Origin: Centroberyx gerrardi
Lineage: Eukaryota > Chordata > Actinopteri > Beryciformes > Berycidae
Length of the DNA: 64,000 bases
Direction: 5' to 3'
Assembly: GCF_048128805.1 (NCBI RefSeq)
Contig: NC_136017.1
Span: 17,147,807 to 17,211,806, forward strand
A program made the position numbers and the translations under genes. Every line of letters begins with the position of its first letter. Position 1 is the first letter of the stretch. The notes beneath the pieces are model-generated. The model saw only the letters and a program-made list of their open reading frames with translations. It was not told the DNA's origin and searched no databases. Of this stretch, positions 43,161 through 64,000 are shown piece after piece.

Positions 43161-44923
43161 GACTGTTGGGTCATCATGCATGATCTACAGGCTATAAAGC
43201 AGTGATATATAGTTTATAGCACAACTTTGATATTACATGTCTTTACATATCTTTTAATCTAACACTGTGCAAAGTTTCTTGTTAGTTATGAAGTGGTACA
43301 TGCATGATACACCAATTGGATTAAAGATTAAATGTAAGAATACCACCTCCCTCTCTTAAAAGCAAATTACTCCTACACCTGAAACAATACACAATAAGGC
43401 CAAATAATGATGTCATCTAATCTCTTCTGATCTGATATAGCTTTGGTATTGTTTTGGGGTATTTTTTTGGGGTAGCAAACAGAACAAAGCAAAACAAAAT
43501 TTCCTTTATTTTGTAAAAATGCAAATGCAAAAGTCACTCTTTAAAGTAGCCTACTATTTTTTTTATTACAAATGCAATGGAAATGGAATGAAGCTGGTAG
43601 TTTAACTTCTTTTTCCAGTAATTTGTGGTTGTTCAACTAAATTCGTGGATAGTGTTTTGTTAGTGGATTTGTTTATTACTTTATGTCGTTTTGAGGAGTA
43701 GTCAACTACTGCCACTACCGACTATTTTTGACTAAAAGATGGTGATGGGCATTACATCCAGCAGAAAGTTAACATTGTGATTGTTAGGATTCTAGTTTCT
43801 GGCAAGCAGCATAGAAACTCAGTCAACATTCCTTCACTTTATTTAAAATAAAAATAGTTTTGTTAACATCCTAATCAGTTGTATTTTGCAGTCATGTGAA
43901 TTTGTATTGCATGACATTGCAGATGTGGATGTGATCATTTTTTTTATAAAGTCTGAACTATTTTTCTAACTGTAGTTAACAAAGCTCAGTTTGTCTTCAG
44001 GGAAGCTTTGCTGTTGTTCAACTTCTTCCAGTGTGAAGTAACTAGTAGCTTATAAAACTAGACTTTCAAAGTTACTTCCCCATGTGTGTAGTGTGTAGTG
44101 TGTGTATTCTGAAGTGGCAGAGTCCTTGAACCAAGCAATGCTAGCTCACATTTCTTCCCTTGTATAGGGCTACAAACCTCTGTTCTCCAGCCTGCAGGTT
44201 GGACTTCTTCATCAGGACAGACAGGTGGAGACAATCACTGTACTTAATGGATGTAAACAGCATTTCTGACATGTACAAGGCTTCCAGTGTGCACTTCAGG
44301 ACACTTTGTATGTCTTTGCATCATGTTTTGTTGTTTTTTTGCAATTGTCTCTATCTTCAGTTTCCTGTGTACCTGGGAGATTACAGGATCAGGGATGTAG
44401 CAGAAGGTAAACCCACCTAAACTCACTTCACCCACCTTTTTACCCTGACATACTGTATATCTTTATGATGAAATTTCATAGTGCATATCGTAGTAGGTAG
44501 TACCTACTAAGTTAGGAGGACAGGGAACAAGGGGGGAAATACCCCAAAAAATATTGCTTTTCTGATTGTTTGCCTTATGATGACCACCAGCTGGAGACTA
44601 CTGTAGTTTACCAACCTATTTATTTACCCTCACATCTCTATACAGGATACATGACTTGGAAGAGCATATGCTGTTGCAGTGTAACAATCAATGATGGCTT
44701 TCCATTGGAGGATTAAAACCAAAATAAAGAAACAAAGCTGGCAAAACCAGCCTGTTTCTGATTGGACATAGCTTAATAAAATTTCTGAAACTATAAATGA
44801 GCAGTATAAGAAAAGGATACCGGGAAATTCACTGTTAAGGGACATGAAGTCCAAATGTTTAGGACTTGCAGATACCCTGTTCTTTGTGTAGCATGCTTTC
44901 CCTAAACACTCTCTTGAATCTCT

Positions 44924-45770
44924 CTATGACCTTATTCTTGCCATCCTCGTTAGGGAATCCAGATGTACATTAGTCAGTCTGTTTCTTTGTTTTTGTTTCA
45001 CAATGTCCATAGTGGAAAATGTTGCTTCACATGAATAAGTACTGAGTAAAAAGGATGTCACCTTTTGCACACACTGCTTCAGAAGTGCGTACTCTCTGTC
45101 TGACACCAGGATCCATAAATGGGCAACACCTGTTCTTAGTTCACCTTGCAATGTGTCATTTGCCTGCAGCTCCACTATCTCACTCTCTACTCCAGCGTGG
45201 TCAGGACAGAGGGCTGTGATGACTGGGGTCAGAGACGACACTGGCACTCAATGAAGTTGAAAAACTCCTTGTACTCCATTATATTTCACTTCATTGTACA
45301 ATATCAAGTCACCATATTCTGTCTGGTATTCCTCCAGCAACTCGCAGAACTGCTGGTGATTCAGTGTCCTTGCAACAATAAAGTTAACCACATGTATGAC
45401 TTGCTGCACATTCTGCAAGTCACAATGTTTGAGTTTAGCTACAAGTGCTTCCTGATGAATGATACAATGAAAAGAAAAAAAGTCGGGAATATCCTCTCTT
45501 TCTCAGCAGGCCTATAAGTCCCTTCTCCTTCCCTCGCATCAATGGGGCGTTGTCAGTGCACACAGATGCCAGATTTGACCAGTCAACATTATTCTCTGCA
45601 AAAAAGTTCAGAAGTGCTTTCAGAATCTCCTCTCCTCTTGCTTGTCCCTGAAGGGGCGAGTTCCTCTCTGAACAAGTCGTTTTGAGGGAACCGGACCCAA
45701 ATACATAATTGGACAATGTCACTTACATCAGTGCTTTCATCAAGATGTTTTACTTGCATTCTTTGCATTC
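44924..45770 (-). mobile_element. Decayed hAT transposase (ZBED5/SCAND3-like group)
   Basis: The minus strand at 45722-45435 reads GEEILKALLNFFAENNVDWS, then NLASVCTDNAPLMRGKEKGL, the SVCTDGA...M.G...G catalytic region of this hAT group. 45247-44924 reads LLSTYSCEATFSTMDIVKQK QRNRLTN, the C-terminal dimerisation region (usually YLCEsaFS.MN.IK...R.RL). The centre (45250-45430) is frameshifted. No flanking gene structure suggests domestication. Confidence 0.8.
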
Positions 45771-45982
45771 ACCTTTGCCTGTACGGGCATATGCAGGGTA
45801 CCAGACTGTGGGGTTGGAGTGCAGAGAAAGACTAAGTAAGAGCTCTCTGGCCTTCTTTAGAACTGTGGTGAATGGGAAAAAGAGCTGCAGCTGAGTTTGA
45901 CAAGGAGGAGAGCTCTGTTTGTAGTATGAGGTTTGCCAGGGATTATCAGTTTTTATCACTACCATTTTCTAAAGGCCCTAGT

Positions 45983-46128
45983 CAGTGGTTCGTAACTGGT
46001 TTACATTCTAGCCATCTACCAGGGACTGATTGAGACCTGAGATGCCAGGTGAATGCAATTAACTACCTGGTAGGATAGTACACCAGCAGTACTTTGGGTC
46101 CCAAGGACCAGGGCTGGAAACCAGTGTA
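45983..46128. mobile_element. Short inverted-terminus element (CAGTGGTT...AACCAGTG)
   Basis: CAGTGGTTCGTAACTGG and CCAGGGCTGGAAACCAGTG are roughly inverted, enclosing about 110 bp. A small hAT-type MITE is the most likely reading. Confidence 0.5.
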
Positions 46129-46710
46129 GCAGGTAGAGTAGGTTTTCACCTCTTGAGATGCAATTTGGGACTTTGCTAAAGTATGAGTTCAGGCTCATGA
46201 TAGTAACTGCCAACATTTTTTCACTGTGAAGCTGTAGCTAGGTAGATGCTACCATCGCTTGTTCCCTTTGCAAGAGATGGAACATTCCAGCTGGCTTAAC
46301 ACCTGCCGGGTACGGTAGTTGGGTAACTAATTTTGTCATTCATGTAGATAATACTGATAAATAATAAATGGATTTTTGTGAAATTAAGCCAAATGAGATG
46401 TGCTTACTACAGATATTTCAAAACCAAAGCCATATGCTTTTTAGATTGCTTACATGAAGTAACATCCCATACATTGACATAGGGTAAAGTTAACCCAAGG
46501 ATTAAGCAACCTCCCATACATTGATATAGGGTAGCTTTTACAAAATTACGTCAACTTCAGCTTCCTATAGGAGCCCATCTGCCAGTTGCTCTAGGACTTA
46601 TGGTTTCTGAGCTGTAGACACTTTTAGTGGAGAAAAGGAAGAAAAAAGCAAAGAAGAAAGAATTCCAGCAAATACAATAGGATTCCGGAACCTACGGTGC
46701 TTGGACTCTT

Positions 46711-46743
46711 GAAGAAGAAGAAGAAGAAGAAGAAGAAGAAGAA
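46711..46743 (+). repeat. GAA microsatellite, 11 units
   Basis: Uninterrupted (GAA)11 in intergenic DNA. Confidence 0.95.
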
Positions 46744-48300
46744 TCATTTATGTGGTTTGTCGATATCTGCAAAACTGACTGTGCATGTAAATATCATAAT
46801 ATAAACAAAACTGTACACATGTACTGTAAATTCTCATTTAATATGAGTCCAATCCTCATGAAAATCAAACGGCATGTTCAGAAGACATTGTAGATTAACT
46901 GTATGCAATTTCATAATGATGTCTCAAAAAATTGAATTTGACTGTCATGTACACAATGGAAGTCAATGGGAAACTGGAGCATTTTCAAACACCTATATTT
47001 CATCCACATACGTGTACAAAAGTTTCCTCTACATTGAACCAACAACCTCATAAACCTTCAGGCCTGTAGCACAAATTGCTGATTTTTCTTTTTGAACTAT
47101 TACTGTAGCACCACCATTAGGCCAATTGTCTCCAGATTTCTCTGCCAACTGTTGCTAAGGGCAAGTAAATATTAGAAATAGTGATAATAATGTTGAAGAT
47201 GAGGAGGATGATGACCAGCATCAAAACATGTTGAATGACACCATGTGAGTATCTTTTCTTAGTAACGAGAAATCAGTTTCAGTGTTCTTGCCAGGCAGCA
47301 TTTGCATGCATACACTTTACTCAGCCCCAGCTTGATGGTAATGTATAGAAAGAATGGATTGAAAAGGGTGTGGATTAGGATCAGGGGGCCCCATGCTTGC
47401 TTTTGCCTAGGGCCCCAAATCACTCTGCCCCTGCTGGCACCCATGGCAATGTAACAATGTAGAGCATCCCTTGAAATATAGTAATATTGGTATAAGGTAA
47501 ATAAGTGTATTATGAACATTCATCGACTCGTTTCTGCCGCTATTCACTCTTACAACCTTTATCAACATAGTCATTGGCAAATTAGCAAAGATGAAATCTA
47601 GAAAAAAATATTTGTGGGGCTGGTGCAATATGGCAGATATGGAAAGAAAAAATGTTGATGTTGCTGTGATATTCATTTACATGACAATCTGAACTGATAA
47701 ATAAATAGACCTACACCAAATTTCGGCTAAACACTTGTTTTGACAATTCACTGGGAAATAGCACTACATTTTCTGTAGCATGATAGTTGTGAATTTTAAC
47801 TGTAATTTTAGTATGCACCCATATGCATGAAAGGCAAACTCCAAGCTAAGCTAGGTGTGCAGCATCAACTGTTGCATTTACAGTTACTACAGTACTAGAA
47901 TAACAAAACATGTGAGTGCCCGTTTGTCCGAAACCCTTTTCCAGGTTTTCCCTGTTACCTGGCAGACACAGCCAGACAACGTAAAGCCATACCAGCGACC
48001 CTGAGTGGTAAGTATGACTGGGAAACATTATATTGATGCGATATAATAATTTGAAAGTAATTCTGTTACCCGAGTTGACGATTGCGATGTTTACGTGGTG
48101 GAGAGCATGAAAGCATGCAGTGCTAACAACTGAAATGATTACTATTGTTGAATATTTATATTTTCATTGTTAATTTAACTTAATTTACAGTTCATTAATT
48201 TGTCATGCATGCTATTTTTAATAATTTTTAATATAATGTTGGCCTAAATAAAATCTCTGTTCCGCTTGGTTTCTAAAATAAAACCACAGCCACTAAAAAA
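46744..48300. other. Intergenic stretch between hAT relic and ankrd10
   Basis: AT-rich sequence with only short, unsupported open frames. I see no gene, RNA or clear element in it. Confidence 0.5.
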
Positions 48301-48339
48301 CACTTGTGTTACAGGGTGCATTTTATTAAAATTTCCAAA

Positions 48340-63047
<14,708 letters not shown>

Positions 63048-64000
63048 GTGGGCCTGGTATTTGAATCTGCTGGTAACAGAGTCACAGCAGGACTCCATGT
63101 ACAGCCCATATCGCTGCACTAATTCCTATGCCTATCTTTAGTGGCCTTTATCTGAACCCACTTAAATGCAGTGTGTATTGTTCTTGTATGTAATGCTGTG
63201 TTCACATCATATCAGACTTAACAAAAATACAAGCTGCCAACTGGGAAAATGTGTTCATGTCAGCCTCCTAGTGGTAATTACAAGTATGACATGAATTCTC
63301 TTAGGAGAAGGGAGCAACATCTGCTGCAGTTCATTTATGGATGATTTTAACTTGTTAACAACAACCATTGACCTTATAATCGCCATCTTGGATGTGGGTG
63401 TCCCAACGAGTTTAACACGTGAACACATCCAAGTTGTCGTCCCATGCTTCTCCCAGTATAACATGACTGCAGCATAAGCATATGAAGAATCTTATTTGTT
63501 GGTTTCAAGCTGATCTTGGAGACACTGGTTTATAATTCTGAACATGCTTATCGTTAAAGCTTATATGTGTAGCATTTTAACCTCAATAAATCATTACAAC
63601 GTTTTTGAGGCAGTATAGTTACCATAAACAAATGAGACAATTTCTGAGAAAACTGGCCAACCTCTGCTGGCTTCTACACTACATTTTACATTGTACACAG
63701 TTTCTGTCAATGGCAGATGGTGGAATGACTGAAAGGCCGATGGAAATCTCAAATCACTTCCAACATGTTTATCCTCTTCAGTAAAGCCAAAAACGGGGAC
63801 AGGAAGCAACAGAGTTTATGGGTTTTCATTTTGGGAAACATTAACAATTCAGCTGGTGTGAAATACAGGCAAAATTGGTCCAGTGAAGAGGTGCCAATTT
63901 TGCTCACAATAGTCTACCAATCATGGCAACTACGATCTCATTTGTTTATGGTAATTATACCAAGGTATCGCAATTAATTTGACAATGATTAATCAAGCAA
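63048..64000 (+). other. ankrd10: ankrd10 intron continuing past the window
   Basis: Noncoding, AT-rich. No exon of the expected C-terminal region is visible up to the window edge. Confidence 0.6.

Noticed and set aside
44160..44435. 86-codon frame with a splice-like AG/GTAAAC end
   Set aside because: No recognisable domain, no partner exon in phase, and flanked by transposon relics.

Overview
The window is nuclear DNA of a ray-finned fish, probably a percomorph or other euteleost. It carries spliced vertebrate genes with GT-AG introns, teleost-type alpha-crystallin, Tc1 and hAT transposon relics, TTAA-flanked MITEs, CR1/L2-like LINE tails, a tRNA-derived SINE, and very abundant CA, CT, TCTG and CTT microsatellites. 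I found no prokaryotic features, CRISPR array or recognisable tRNA gene.

Four protein-coding genes could be rebuilt exon by exon with consistent reading phase. (1) son, + strand, about 1348-22450: the 3' 18 coding exons (899 codons plus stop). They encode the RS-rich segments, a conserved linker, the G-patch and the C-terminal double-stranded-RNA-binding domain. The 5' exons lie upstream of the window. (2) cryaa, + strand, 28739-31808: a complete three-exon lens alpha-A crystallin of 176 aa, with a TATA box and a poly(A) signal. (3) hsf2bp (MEILB2), - strand, 41904 down to 34092: eight exons, about 349 aa, a meiotic recombination factor. (4) ankrd10, + strand, from 48645: five exons, 257 codons, running off the right edge.

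Between and inside these genes the sequence is repeat-rich. Intergenic 22.5-28.5 kb holds the son 3' UTR, a 43-bp minisatellite and a SINE. The 32-34 kb stretch holds a foldback element, a hAT MITE with its target duplication, and a perfect hairpin. The 42-48 kb stretch holds an RNase-H LINE tail and a hAT transposase relic. The third ankrd10 intron in the window (54-62 kb) holds MITEs, LINE tails and a SINE, and I see no gene in it.

The four genes are not a functional operon. They act in splicing (son), lens protein solubility (cryaa), meiotic double-strand-break repair (hsf2bp) and an ill-defined nuclear role (ankrd10). I saw no convincing new multi-gene system. The most interesting signals are architectural: inverted MITE copies bracketing three son exons, splice acceptors in son and hsf2bp that abut microsatellites, a tandemly duplicated 5' splice site in son, a long GAA/TTC tract just upstream of the hsf2bp start codon, and near-perfect palindromes.
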